DNA of 64,000 bases, taken from assembly GCF_001553405.1 (NCBI RefSeq), contig NZ_KQ960953.1, positions 1 to 64,000 on the forward strand, in the 5' to 3' direction. Below the pieces are notes generated by a model. The model saw nothing but the letters and a program-made list of their open reading frames with translations. It had not been told where the DNA came from and made no database searches. A program made the translations under genes and the position numbers. Below, one piece after another: positions 25,786 through 35,128 of this stretch (position 1 is the stretch's first letter; every line of letters starts with the position of its first letter). This DNA comes from Megasphaera hutchinsoni. Its GTDB lineage: Bacteria; Bacillota; Negativicutes; Veillonellales; Megasphaeraceae.

Positions 25786-27036
25786 TTATCTTTTTTCTGC
25801 CAAAAATAAATGATACCTCTCCTTGAATTTTTGACTATTCATATCTCCTTCCCAACAAGCAACTACCATCGTTGCCATGCAATTGCCACTAACATTACAA
25901 ATCGTACGAATCATGTCTAACAAACGATCAATCCCTAATAAAATAGCTACTCCTTCAGTTGGTAAATTAAAAGCTACGGCCGTAGCGGCTACAACAATAA
26001 TACCTGCTCCAGGAACTCCAGCAATCCCTTTCGTGGAAAGCATTAAAGTCAACATCACCAAAATTTGTTGTTCCATCGGCATGTGAATACCATATAATTG
26101 AGCAATAAATAAAATACATGCGGAACTATATAAAGTAGATCCATCTAAGTTGAAAGAATATCCCGTAGGCATAACAAAGGTAACAATATTTTTAGGCACG
26201 CCTAATTCTTCAAGGCGTTGCATCGCTCCTGGTAATGCCGCTTCGCTACTAGCAGTTGAAAAAGCTAATAACAAAATGTCTTTCAACGCTTTTAATAAAC
26301 AAAAGAAGTTAATCCGAGTAAAAGCACTCGCCACTAAAGCAATAATACAAATAAAAATAAGCGTTGCAATTGCAACAGAAAGAATCAGCTTGCCTAAAGG
26401 AATTAACATCTCAATACCATAACTACCTACTGTATAAGCAATCATAGCAAATACACCAATCGGTGCTAAATGCATCACATAACTAGTAACTTTAAACATG
26501 GTTTCAGCAATGCAACGACAAGCATTAACGATGCTCTCTCCATCTTTACCAATATGGGCTACACCTACACCAAAGAAACACGAAAATAAAATAATTTGCA
26601 ACATATCTTGCCGAGCTGCCGCATCAATGATATTCGTAGGTATAATATGTACCACATAATCTACTAAATTAATACTATGTTGACTTGCAGTAGCAACTTT
26701 ATCAGCGTCTCCCGCTGCTGCTGTAATATGTACCCCTACACCAGGTTCAGCTACATTCATAACGATCAAGCCAATAGCCAGTGCGATAGTCGTAGCAAAT
26801 TCAAACCAAATAATTGATTTTCCTCCTAAACGACCTAATTTTTTAAAATCACCCGTTCCAGCAATCCCCATAACTAACGTACTAAAAATCAATGGTACAA
26901 CAATCATTTTAATTAATCTTAAAAAAGCATCACCAAATGGTTTTAATTTATCTCCCACATCAGGAAATAAATATCCAACAATAGCACCTAGAATAAGACC
27001 TATTAAAATTTGTGTACTTAACCCTAATTTTTTCAC
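25786..27036 (-). CDS. Dicarboxylate/amino acid:cation symporter (GltP/DctA type)
   Basis: A 416-aa DAACS transporter of the inner membrane. Motifs: STASSEAALPGAMQRLEELGV (first reentrant loop, serine-rich) and FVMPTGYSFNLDGSTLY (conserved NLDG-type motif), closer to canonical GltP/DctA than the 91-1380 paralogue. The start is GTG at 27036, behind AAGGAAG; no ATG is available near it. Likely substrates are glutamate, aspartate, succinate or fumarate; not resolvable from sequence. Its 3' end abuts the promoter of the hyp/hydF operon. Confidence 0.87.
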   Translation of the reverse strand: MKKLGLSTQILIGLILGAIVGYLFPDVGDKLKPFGDAFLRLIKMIVVPLIFSTLVMGIAGTGDFKKLGRLGGKSIIWFEFATTIALAIGLIVMNVAEPGVGVHITAAAGDADKVATASQHSINLVDYVVHIIPTNIIDAAARQDMLQIILFSCFFGVGVAHIGKDGESIVNACRCIAETMFKVTSYVMHLAPIGVFAMIAYTVGSYGIEMLIPLGKLILSVAIATLIFICIIALVASAFTRINFFCLLKALKDILLLAFSTASSEAALPGAMQRLEELGVPKNIVTFVMPTGYSFNLDGSTLYSSACILFIAQLYGIHMPMEQQILVMLTLMLSTKGIAGVPGAGIIVVAATAVAFNLPTEGVAILLGIDRLLDMIRTICNVSGNCMATMVVACWEGDMNSQKFKERYHLFLAEKR

Positions 27037-27181
27037 AATAACAAAAACTTCCTTTCAAAATAATATGTCTATCTTAAAATCACAAAATTATTATACGATA
27101 GTATATGGTATACTTCAAATTTAATATAACCGTATTTTTTAATTAAATTTTAAAAGATTTAACTTATCTCACTATGCACTA

Positions 27182-28345
27182 CTAATACCACTCATTAATA
27201 AAACAATGCTCTACGGGAAATAACCTATCTAACAATAAAATAGCCTCATCATTTCCATGTATTTTTTCATTATATGCTAACGCTTTCGCCGAAACCGTGC
27301 CAAAAATTAACATTCCTAACGCACCTACTGACATTTCTACAGTCGGCGTATCCTCTGTTCGTTTTACATGTCCTTGTCCATGGTTAACCTGTAACTTCCA
27401 ATTACCACCATTCCATGCTACCAACGGATCTTTTATGTGAAAAATAATTTCTCCTGTCCATTCAGCGGGATAAGGAATCATTTCTAATACTCCCTTCACA
27501 TCTACAATACGACAGGTCATAAAAGGAATAGTTTGATGTCCCTTTTTCCCATCAGAATAAAATCGGTATGATTGATCATGCAACCCTTCATTCCATTGCA
27601 AAATTTCCCCTTGAGAACGATGATTATACATATAATGAAGCAAACCTTTTTTTCCTTGAAAAGATGTATATATAAACTCACCGCACTGAATCATAGGTGT
27701 ATTAATACGATAAAAAGCATAACTAATAGGCATTTTATCCATAAAGCAAGCAACAATATATCCTTCTGCCAATTGTGCCGCAATATGACTGCGCCAAGAA
27801 ACTTCATCCCGTATAGCATATCCTGACAATCCTTGCGTATACTGCTCATATACGGACGCTAAATAACGCCACTGTTCAGGAGAAGAAATGAATGCATATT
27901 GAAGAGAGTCCGGAACTTTTACACATAATGATCCCACATTTCTCGTTTCTTGCCACTGGTGACAATATAATTCATACCCATACATCTGATAAAAACCTGC
28001 ATTAGACGGCATCAAAATCTGAACATATTCTTGTTTCTTTCTCATTTCCTCTAACGTAGCCTGCAATAATTGTTTTCCTACGCCCTGTGAACGTGCCGCT
28101 GGATGTGTAGCTAACCCTACAACATATGATGTATTCACTTGTATTCCCCGCAGAACCAAGCGATACGGGTTTAAATGGGTTACACAACACATGACTCCGT
28201 TTTCTTCTCCAATCAATACCTGCTCAGGTCGATAATAATGCGTAAAATACCAGCGAAAAAAAGGATCTTCTCGAGGTTCAAAGCAATATGCCCATAAATT
28301 CTCAACTTGATTTTTATCTGCTAATGTAGATATACGAAAATTCAT
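27182..28345 (-). CDS. Eis-like GNAT N-acetyltransferase with SCP2-type C-terminal domain
   Basis: A 387-aa protein of the enhanced-intracellular-survival (Eis) family. The N-terminal GNAT domain has the acetyl-CoA motif VVGLATHPAARSQGVGKQLL (about residues 74-93), a middle GNAT-like domain follows, and the C-terminal sterol-carrier-like part ends ILLLDRLFPVEHCFINEWY. The conserved C-terminal carboxylate seen in Eis enzymes is present as Tyr-COOH. The acetylated substrate (small amines, aminoglycosides or proteins in relatives) is unknown. Last gene of a five-gene run. Confidence 0.82.
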   Translation of the reverse strand: MNFRISTLADKNQVENLWAYCFEPREDPFFRWYFTHYYRPEQVLIGEENGVMCCVTHLNPYRLVLRGIQVNTSYVVGLATHPAARSQGVGKQLLQATLEEMRKKQEYVQILMPSNAGFYQMYGYELYCHQWQETRNVGSLCVKVPDSLQYAFISSPEQWRYLASVYEQYTQGLSGYAIRDEVSWRSHIAAQLAEGYIVACFMDKMPISYAFYRINTPMIQCGEFIYTSFQGKKGLLHYMYNHRSQGEILQWNEGLHDQSYRFYSDGKKGHQTIPFMTCRIVDVKGVLEMIPYPAEWTGEIIFHIKDPLVAWNGGNWKLQVNHGQGHVKRTEDTPTVEMSVGALGMLIFGTVSAKALAYNEKIHGNDEAILLLDRLFPVEHCFINEWY

Positions 28346-28376
28346 ATCATCCTCTCCTTACAGCCATTCATGCCTC

Positions 28377-29285
28377 TTACGTATTACGCAAAGTCACTTC
28401 AAATTTTTCTACAAAATGACAGGGATTATAAGATTCTTTTGAATGTCGTAACCCCGGAATACCCATATCTTCCTCTCGATTAATATATGTAGTATGGCTC
28501 CATGCATGTACTACAAATTCATGATTAATTGCCTGATATAAACCTCGAATTGTAGGATCACTTTTCTCGAAATGAATAATAGCTGTATCTTCATTCATCA
28601 TTTCACCAATAGAAAAAGCAACAATACGATTAAAAATACGAATAGCTCCACCCGTAACGCCCAATTCATTCCAATGTTTAAAAACCATTTCAATCGCTTG
28701 TCTTTCTCCTGCCAGATCTTCTGCATCGTCTTTATCTTGATGCTGCTTATACCAATTCATTTCCGCTGCTAAACATTCTTCAAAAAGCTCATCCGTAATA
28801 GAAACATATTCCCATTTACCAATATATTCATTACGAAAATGATTTAAATTATTTTTCTTTTGTCTGTATTTTTTTCCAGATAAATTAATTAAATTTTGTG
28901 TCAAATAAACGTATTCATAGTTATCACGATCAGGCGTAAAAACATAACAATCTGGACAGCATTCATATATTCGTTGTGCTGTTTTAGGCGTAACCCCTTT
29001 TAACAAAAAAGGATAATCATGTTCTTTAAACCATTTTTGCATGCGTTCCATCCCTTTTGCAAAATCACTATCTCTACGAGTAAACGGAGGAATCCAAAAC
29101 TGTTTATTTCCCCGACCAGACCGAATATATAAAATATTATTTTCCTCTGCCCATTGTATTTGATAAGGTTTTTGCCATGCGAATAAGGTCATAAATGTAG
29201 CATCTGCCTGCTCATATCTCCTTTGATGAAAATATGAATCTAAAATAATTTTATCCTCTATCCCAATTTCTTTAAACTGTATAAT
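28377..29285 (-). CDS. DUF2156/LPG-synthase C-terminal domain protein with a non-canonical start
   Basis: A GNAT-fold protein of the DUF2156 family (related to the aminoacyl-transferase domain of MprF); function unknown. The first in-frame ATG is at 29192, but the frame is open and family-like upstream: FKEIGIEDKIILDSYFHQRRY precedes it and matches the usual N-terminus. AAGGAGG at 29293-29299 lies 7 nt before ATT (29283-29285) and 10 nt before ATA (29280-29282); no ATG, GTG or TTG occurs between. I therefore place the start at 29285 (302 aa) as AUU, with AUA the alternative. The C-terminal region includes GLRHSKESYNPCHFVEKFEV, typical of the family. Confidence 0.78.
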   Translation of the reverse strand: MIQFKEIGIEDKIILDSYFHQRRYEQADATFMTLFAWQKPYQIQWAEENNILYIRSGRGNKQFWIPPFTRRDSDFAKGMERMQKWFKEHDYPFLLKGVTPKTAQRIYECCPDCYVFTPDRDNYEYVYLTQNLINLSGKKYRQKKNNLNHFRNEYIGKWEYVSITDELFEECLAAEMNWYKQHQDKDDAEDLAGERQAIEMVFKHWNELGVTGGAIRIFNRIVAFSIGEMMNEDTAIIHFEKSDPTIRGLYQAINHEFVVHAWSHTTYINREEDMGIPGLRHSKESYNPCHFVEKFEVTLRNT

Positions 29286-29310
29286 AATAATTCCTCCTTA
29301 ATGCGAATGA

Positions 29311-29916
29311 TTATCCCTTTGAAACATAGGGATTACCTTGAATAAAAAAACGCCAAGGAAAATACTTTCCTTTTTCAGCATACGAAATATTGACACGCTT
29401 TCCCTTTACAATGCGTATCATTTCCTTGTTAGTCGGTGTAGCAATAAATAAAGGAGCTTTCCATAATGGAATACTATTTTCTTTTATCGTAATATTCATT
29501 GCTGTGCAAAGTTTTCCTGGACCATTAGAAATACGTTTGTCTGGTATAGACAACTTTCGATTTGCCAACATATATTCCTTTCCCTGAATGGGTTCAATAG
29601 CACGAATTAATACTGCTTGAGCATCATCTTTAAGGCTCGTCACAACATTAAAACAATGATACATGCCATATATCAAATATACATAACTGATACCACCATT
29701 TTGAAACATTGGCTCATTTCTATTCGTCCGTTTTCTCCAGGCATGAGAAGCATCATCTATCTTCCCCCGATAACTCCCCCCATATGCTTCTGTTTCTACA
29801 ATTTTACCAATATATTCTACTTCAGATGTACGATGAATTAAATACATACCTAATAATTTTTGAGCAACATTTGTTGCCTTATCTTGAAAATCGGTATACT
29901 TCCACGGTATATACAT
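29311..29916 (-). CDS. DNA-3-methyladenine glycosylase (MPG/AAG family)
   Basis: A 201-aa base-excision-repair enzyme that removes alkylated and deaminated purines. Visible are the catalytic/binding segment VETEAYGG...DDASHAWRKRTNRNEPMF, YVYLIYGMYHCFNVVT, and the ISNGPGKLCTAMNI motif. Length is normal for the family. The ATG overlaps the IclR stop as TAATG (shared A at 29916), so translation is coupled. Confidence 0.9.
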   Translation of the reverse strand: MYIPWKYTDFQDKATNVAQKLLGMYLIHRTSEVEYIGKIVETEAYGGSYRGKIDDASHAWRKRTNRNEPMFQNGGISYVYLIYGMYHCFNVVTSLKDDAQAVLIRAIEPIQGKEYMLANRKLSIPDKRISNGPGKLCTAMNITIKENSIPLWKAPLFIATPTNKEMIRIVKGKRVNISYAEKGKYFPWRFFIQGNPYVSKG

Positions 29917-30668
29917 TATATGCCTCGCTGATGACCTAATAAATGAGATAATTCTCCTGCATATTGATTTAACGCAAATAACATTTTTTGGCGTACGGAC
30001 TCATAAAAACGCATCGTTGGACCAGCAATAGTTAAAGCTGCGGCAATAGTGCTATTAAAATTGAAAACGGGAACAGAAATAGCAAATAGTCCGTGTTCAC
30101 TTTCATCCTGTGTAACAGCATAACCATTATGCCGTATAACATTTAAATCAGCTAATGTTACCACACCATAATCTTCACAAATACGTTGTTGTACCTCTTC
30201 TGTCGACCAAGCTAATAATACTTTACCTGCCGCCCCTTTGTATATAGGTAGAGACTCTCCCGCCGGAATAACTCGTCGTAATGAACGAGAACTTTCAACA
30301 AAATCCAAGCAAATACGACTATCTCCTTCAGCTACATAAATACTAGCTGTTTCATTAAAATCTTGTTGTAACCTGTATAAATAAGGTCTTGCTAATGTTA
30401 CAATATTTTCTGTCCAATGTGACGAATACCCTAAAGCTAATGCTTTAGGGCCTAATTTATATTTTCGATAGATTGGATCTCGTTGTAAATACTGCCGCCG
30501 TTCTAATGTACTTACAATACGAAATGTCGTTGATATATTTAACTTTGCTCTATTAGCAATAGCATTAAGACTCATTTCTTTATTACATTCTAAAAAAATA
30601 TCTAACACATCTAAGCTTTTTTCTAACGATTTTAATAAAACCATTGAATGTGATGCTATATCTCGCAC
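29916..30668 (-). CDS. IclR family transcriptional regulator
   Basis: A 250-aa regulator: N-terminal winged HTH (LDVLDIFLECNKEMSLNAIANRAKLNISTTFRIVSTLERRQYLQRD) and a C-terminal IclR effector-binding domain (ARPYLYRLQQDFNETASIYVAEGDSRICLD; GAAGKVLLAW). A GTG at 30668, 6 nt after AAGGAG, is the likely start; the longer reading runs into the upstream gene. It lies 22 nt after the adaptor lipoprotein gene. Target and ligand unknown. Confidence 0.88.
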   Translation of the reverse strand: MRDIASHSMVLLKSLEKSLDVLDIFLECNKEMSLNAIANRAKLNISTTFRIVSTLERRQYLQRDPIYRKYKLGPKALALGYSSHWTENIVTLARPYLYRLQQDFNETASIYVAEGDSRICLDFVESSRSLRRVIPAGESLPIYKGAAGKVLLAWSTEEVQQRICEDYGVVTLADLNVIRHNGYAVTQDESEHGLFAISVPVFNFNSTIAAALTIAGPTMRFYESVRQKMLFALNQYAGELSHLLGHQRGI

Positions 30669-30690
30669 TATACTCTCCTTTCCATGCCAA

Positions 30691-31770
30691 CTATGTAATA
30701 CGCATTCCAATCTGTAATGTAGCAGATGGATTAACCACAATAGTATCGCCTTTTTTTAAACCAGATAAAATAATAACACGGCCACCTATACCCTCTCCCG
30801 TTAATACAGAGCGAACATCAACAATACCTTTTTTATTTACAATATATACAAAATCTCCGCTATCTTTAGTACGAATAGCCATTTTAGGAACTGTAATTTG
30901 AGGCGTTAATTGATTGGTTATCAACTTAATTTTACATACTTCTCCCGAACGAAAAATTTGCTTACTATTATTACATAAAATTTTACCTACAAAAAGTCCT
31001 GTCAACGGATCCTTGGCAGCTGATATATAAGTCAATTTTCCCTCTTCCATCATTCCTATATCAGATATTATATGAATTGTTAAATTACCTGTTTGCTGTG
31101 CTTTTCTTAATACACTTATGTATTGTTCAGGTATAGCTACACTTACTAATAATGGAGAAGTCTGTTGAACCATAGCTAGCACTTGCCCTGCAACAGCCAT
31201 CGTTGGATTTTTAGCAACCATAGTAATACATCCACTAACAGGTGCTATAATCGTAGCATTTTGAACCATAAACTGAGCATTTTTCATCGCTTCTTGTAAT
31301 GCCGTAGAGGTAGATGATGTCGTTACATTAGATGTTTTCATATGCTGTGTCAACGAATCATATTCTACTCGCGAAATAATACCTTCTTTATATAAACGAT
31401 ACCATTTATCTTGTTCTTCTTTTTCTTTTATCGTTACTTTATGAGCTGCTACTAATTGTTGTGATGTGCCCATTTGCTGAGATAAAGCTAACTGCTTCTT
31501 ATAAGATGTATCGTCCACTTTAACGATACATTCTCCTTGTTTCACCAATTGACCTTTTATTAACGGTTTAGTCACTATCTTTCCTGATATATTAGGTATA
31601 ATATTGATACTTACTAAAGGTGATATATGTCCCTCTAATGTTACCACTGCAGGTTGATTGGAAACAGAAATCTTTTCAACCTGCATTTTTCCATTCGTAT
31701 GACATCCCGTTATTCCAATAACAATAGAAACTATGATAACTATACAACTTATCCATTTTTTACCTAGCAC
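30691..31770 (-). CDS. RND/HlyD-type periplasmic adaptor lipoprotein
   Basis: A 359-aa membrane-fusion protein. The N-terminal signal ends in a lipobox (GITGC, Cys at about 23). A first barrel-sandwich half (GHISPLVSINIIPNISGKIVTKPLIKGQLVKQGECIVKVD) is followed by a coiled-coil hairpin (about 90-150) and the second half (ATIIAPVSGCITMVAKNPTMAVAGQVLAMV). The start is GTG at 31770 with GGAG 7 nt upstream. Such adaptors join an inner-membrane pump to an outer-membrane channel, implying a diderm envelope, but no pump or channel gene is adjacent. Confidence 0.85.
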   Translation of the reverse strand: MLGKKWISCIVIIVSIVIGITGCHTNGKMQVEKISVSNQPAVVTLEGHISPLVSINIIPNISGKIVTKPLIKGQLVKQGECIVKVDDTSYKKQLALSQQMGTSQQLVAAHKVTIKEKEEQDKWYRLYKEGIISRVEYDSLTQHMKTSNVTTSSTSTALQEAMKNAQFMVQNATIIAPVSGCITMVAKNPTMAVAGQVLAMVQQTSPLLVSVAIPEQYISVLRKAQQTGNLTIHIISDIGMMEEGKLTYISAAKDPLTGLFVGKILCNNSKQIFRSGEVCKIKLITNQLTPQITVPKMAIRTKDSGDFVYIVNKKGIVDVRSVLTGEGIGGRVIILSGLKKGDTIVVNPSATLQIGMRIT

Positions 31771-31786
31771 AATATCACTCCGCTAT

Positions 31787-32035
31787 CTATTGTAAAAACG
31801 TATAATACAATGTCAACAATATAGTTCCGGGAAATCCTAAAATACCTATAATGATTCCCGTAACAGCTGTAATAGGAACAGTTGCTAAGCCAATTATAGA
31901 ACCATAGGTATTAATAACATATAACACAACAATTCCCATAATAATATGCATAGTCAATTTACGCAATGGCATTAAAAATATTTTATTAATAATAAATAAA
32001 ATAATTATACCCCCTATAATCCATCCATACTGCAT
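31787..32035 (-). CDS. BofA family membrane protein
   Basis: An 82-aa, almost wholly hydrophobic protein with three predicted helices and a C-terminal GILGFPGTILL motif typical of the pro-sigma-K processing inhibitor BofA family. It sits directly after recR, as in many Firmicutes. BofA acts in sporulation in Bacillus, but homologues persist in non-sporulating lineages and no sporulation gene is seen here. The start is ambiguous: ATG 32035 or GTG 32047 overlapping recR. Confidence 0.75.
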   Translation of the reverse strand: MQYGWIIGGIIILFIINKIFLMPLRKLTMHIIMGIVVLYVINTYGSIIGLATVPITAVTGIIIGILGFPGTILLTLYYTFLQ

Positions 32036-32043
32036 TATTATTC

Positions 32044-32634
32044 TCACATCTCCTGTCGATTTTCTACGGCACCAGCTAAGGTCACTTCATCGGCATATTC
32101 AATATCGCCCCCCATAGGAATACCGCGAGCAATTCTTGTTACTTTTATACCTGCTGTTTTTAATAATCTTGCTAAATATAACGCAGTTGCTTCGCCTTCT
32201 ACATCCGGATCCGTTGCAAGTATTACTTCTTTAATATCCGTATTCCCTAACCGTTGCAATAATTCTTTAATGCGCAAATCATCAACACTCACGCCATCAA
32301 GCGGAGATAAAGCTCCCTGTAAAACATGATATAAACCATGATAATTACCACTACGTTCGATAGCCAACACATCTTGTGTTGTTTCAACCACACAAATAAT
32401 AGTATGATCTCTTTTTACATCACTACAAATAGGACAAGGATCTTGATCAGACAAATTAAAACACTGGGAACAAAAACACATACTTGCCTTCGCTTGTTGC
32501 AACGCACTAATAAATTCATCAACCTTTTCATTCGGTTCCTGCACAATATAATAAGCTAATTTACGTGCTGTTTTTACACCAATTCCAGGTAAACGACGAA
32601 ATTGTTCGGTTAATCGTTCTAATGAATGATCCAT
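32044..32634 (-). CDS. recR: Recombination mediator RecR
   Basis: A 196-aa protein of the RecFOR pathway. The helix-hairpin-helix region (LPGIGVKTARKLAYYI), a four-cysteine zinc finger (CFCSQCFNLSDQDPCPIC), and a Toprim domain (IICVVETTQDVLAIE) are present in order. Its ATG shares an A with the YbaB stop (TAATG), so translation is coupled in dnaX-ybaB-recR-bofA. Confidence 0.95.
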   Translation of the reverse strand: MDHSLERLTEQFRRLPGIGVKTARKLAYYIVQEPNEKVDEFISALQQAKASMCFCSQCFNLSDQDPCPICSDVKRDHTIICVVETTQDVLAIERSGNYHGLYHVLQGALSPLDGVSVDDLRIKELLQRLGNTDIKEVILATDPDVEGEATALYLARLLKTAGIKVTRIARGIPMGGDIEYADEVTLAGAVENRQEM

Positions 32635-32951
32635 TAAAAGAGCCCCGGAATATTCATGCCACCAGTAATTTTTCCCATTTCTTTTGCTGTTAATTCATCT
32701 ATTTTTCGATTTGCCTCATTTACTGCAGCTAAAAATAAATCTTCTAACATTTCCATATCGTCTTCAACTGAAATATTTTTATCAATATGAACAGCTTCAA
32801 GCATTTTTTCTCCATTCATAACAACAACCAATGCACCACCACCAACAGTCACTTCGACCGTACGTTTTTTTAAATCTTCTTGTAATTTTTGCATTTCTTT
32901 TTGCATTTTTTGTACTTTTTTCATCATACCTTGCATATTTCCACCAAACAT
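32634..32951 (-). CDS. YbaB/EbfC family nucleoid-associated protein
   Basis: A 105-aa DNA-binding protein with a Met/Lys-rich helical N-terminus (QGMMKKVQKMQKEMQKLQEDL) and the GKITGGMNIPGLF C-terminus of the family. Dimeric and conserved between dnaX and recR in most bacteria. The ATG at 32951 follows GGAGG. Confidence 0.93.
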   Translation of the reverse strand: MFGGNMQGMMKKVQKMQKEMQKLQEDLKKRTVEVTVGGGALVVVMNGEKMLEAVHIDKNISVEDDMEMLEDLFLAAVNEANRKIDELTAKEMGKITGGMNIPGLF

Positions 32952-32962
32952 ATTATTTCCTC

Positions 32963-34930
32963 CTATTCATGCTCGCCTTTATAAGGATCTTCTTCTATAT
33001 ATATATTACATTCTCCTAACCTTTTGAGCAATGGTTCGACAACACTCTTTTCTTTTAAATTCATTTTTTTTACATCGTTCACTTGTGCATCAAGCACTGT
33101 ATTCGTTTCAGTATTATCCATATGCACATGAGTTGCCGATACTACTGCTGCAAGCGTTTCTTTCTTTTGATGAAAAACTTCTTTTTTTTGTACATTATCA
33201 TTATTTTTTTTTAATAAAGCGGTACTTTTTTTCTCCCATGCTTTTATTTGAGAATCACTATCTAAATAAACCTGTACATAACATGTACCTTGTAAAATAG
33301 AACCAAAGGCCTCTTCTAGCATCTTCCGAGCATTCTCTTCTTTAAGTAAATTAAAACCAAAACTAAATTTATCATTCAAACTTATCACAATCGTATTTTT
33401 TTCTATGCATACGATTTTTCCCTGTCCAAAAGCATAAGCAATTCTCTTCTTTTTTTTATCATTTAAATACCTTAATACCTGTTGAAAAATTTCTTCGTAT
33501 TCTATAGAAGAATATAATTTTTCTTTCTTTTCAGATGTAGTTTTATTGGTTATATTCCCCGTAGAAACCACTTTTTCTGATAAAACTACTGCTTCTTTTG
33601 CTTCTTTTGTGCGTGCTTCTTTTATATTGTCTTGACTACATGGTACATCTATCTCAGAAGCAACTGTATAATCCTCTTCATAATCATCAATTTCATCCTT
33701 ATCTTCAGGTATATTTGAAGTTACAGAGGTTATAATCGGTTTATTTTTTATTAATGTATCGACCTTTGTTTGTAATTGTAATACCATGTTTTCTAATTGA
33801 TTTACCTGCAAAGCTAAGGCACTATCACTTATATTGGTATTCTTATTTTCTCCTTGTGCCGCCATTAATAAACCCATTTCTACAATAACTCTCGGCATAG
33901 GCGATGTTTTAACTTGTAACAGGGTTTCTTGTAGTACTTTTAATATATAAAACAATCGTTCCGATGTTATTGATTGTGCTTGTTTTTCTAATTCTTGCAT
34001 TTGTTCGGCATAATCTGCCATGACGTCTGATGTAGCATGAACTTGCATAAACATTAATGCCCGAATATGTTCAATAAAACTAGACAGGATAATATATGGC
34101 TCTTTTCCTAAATGAATAATGTGATCTATTTGTTTTATAATTTCTTTACCCTGATTATGAAATATAGCCGTACTTAAAGAAAAAATCCACTCTTTTCCCA
34201 ATAATCCTAAAACTTGTCGGACCATATTATCATCAATATATTGTGTACCATTTCCCACACATTGATCTAACATGCTCAACGCATCTCGCATACCTCCTTC
34301 AGCTTGTACAGCCAAAAGCCTTGCCGCTTCAACAGTTAAAGATATATTTTCTTCTTTAGCAATATATAATAACCGAGACATAATATCGTCACTAGAAATA
34401 CGATGGAACTCATACCGCTGACACCTAGATAAAATAGTAATCGGAATACGTTCCGGCTCCGTTGTTGCTAAAATAAAAATAACATGACTTGGTGGCTCTT
34501 CCAATGTTTTTAATAATGCATTAAAAGCTTCAATCGTAAGCATATGTACTTCATCAATAATGTATATTTTTTTTCTACCTTCTGCAGGTAAAAATTTTAT
34601 CGTTTCACGTAAGGTACGAATATCTTCAATACTACGATTAGAAGCTGCATCAATTTCTACTACATCTAATGAATCTCCCTCTATAATTTGAGTACAAATA
34701 GAACAAGTGTTACAGGGATTTCCATTTTGTTCATGTTCACAATTAATAGCTCTTGCAAATATTTTAGCCATACTTGTTTTTCCTGTACCACGAGGGCCTG
34801 AAAACAAATAAGCATGGGCAATCTTATCTAAGCAAATAGCTTTTTGCAATATTTCTGTTACTTGTTTTTGTCCTACTACATCGGAAAAACTTTTAGGACG
34901 CCATTTACGATATAACGCAATATAAGCCAT
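32963..34930 (-). CDS. dnaX: DNA polymerase III subunit gamma/tau
   Basis: A 655-aa clamp-loader ATPase. The P-loop GPRGTGKTS is near residue 45, zinc-finger cysteines lie in CEHEQNGNPCNTCSIC, the DEVHML Walker B motif follows, and SRCQRYEF is sensor-like. The long C-terminal tau-like part (after about residue 360) is Lys/Glu/Ser-rich and low in complexity. No obvious slippery heptamer was identified by eye. It follows the SRP RNA terminator and starts the dnaX-ybaB-recR-bofA operon. Confidence 0.95.
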   Translation of the reverse strand: MAYIALYRKWRPKSFSDVVGQKQVTEILQKAICLDKIAHAYLFSGPRGTGKTSMAKIFARAINCEHEQNGNPCNTCSICTQIIEGDSLDVVEIDAASNRSIEDIRTLRETIKFLPAEGRKKIYIIDEVHMLTIEAFNALLKTLEEPPSHVIFILATTEPERIPITILSRCQRYEFHRISSDDIMSRLLYIAKEENISLTVEAARLLAVQAEGGMRDALSMLDQCVGNGTQYIDDNMVRQVLGLLGKEWIFSLSTAIFHNQGKEIIKQIDHIIHLGKEPYIILSSFIEHIRALMFMQVHATSDVMADYAEQMQELEKQAQSITSERLFYILKVLQETLLQVKTSPMPRVIVEMGLLMAAQGENKNTNISDSALALQVNQLENMVLQLQTKVDTLIKNKPIITSVTSNIPEDKDEIDDYEEDYTVASEIDVPCSQDNIKEARTKEAKEAVVLSEKVVSTGNITNKTTSEKKEKLYSSIEYEEIFQQVLRYLNDKKKKRIAYAFGQGKIVCIEKNTIVISLNDKFSFGFNLLKEENARKMLEEAFGSILQGTCYVQVYLDSDSQIKAWEKKSTALLKKNNDNVQKKEVFHQKKETLAAVVSATHVHMDNTETNTVLDAQVNDVKKMNLKEKSVVEPLLKRLGECNIYIEEDPYKGEHE

Positions 34931-34951
34931 AAGATACCTCTCATAATATAC

Positions 34952-34974
34952 AAAAAAAGCAGCTACCGCTGCTT
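34952..34974 (-). terminator. Terminator of the SRP RNA
   Basis: Minus-strand AAGCAGC/GCTGCTT with a 4-nt loop followed by a T run, located between the SRP RNA and dnaX. Confidence 0.8.
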
Positions 34975-34985
34975 CACTCTATTTT

Positions 34986-35128
34986 AAAAGTACTCGTGTA
35001 TGATAATTCGCCAGGTTTCCCCATGGCACATAAAAATAACTATTTATCGCTGCTTCTTCTCAGACCTGACGAGGTTCATAGGTTTTCATTGCATAGGCCC
35101 CAACGAATTACCATACATCAGTACTTTT
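34986..35128 (-). ncRNA. ffs: Signal recognition particle RNA (small bacterial type)
   Basis: The minus strand has the universally conserved domain IV signal, CAGGTCTGAGAAGAAGCAGC (around 35049-35068), with a GNRA-type loop and the AGCAG asymmetric loop. The two ends pair over about 20 nt (GTACTGATGTATGG... with ...CATACACGAGTAC), closing one long hairpin as in 4.5S RNA. Location next to dnaX is standard. The exact 5' end is estimated from pairing. Confidence 0.85.

Noticed and set aside
25751-25800. TTGATT as -35 for the hyp/hydF operon
   Set aside because: It lies only 8 nt from the TATACT element, far too close for a sigma-A promoter; a weaker hexamer at 17 nt was preferred.
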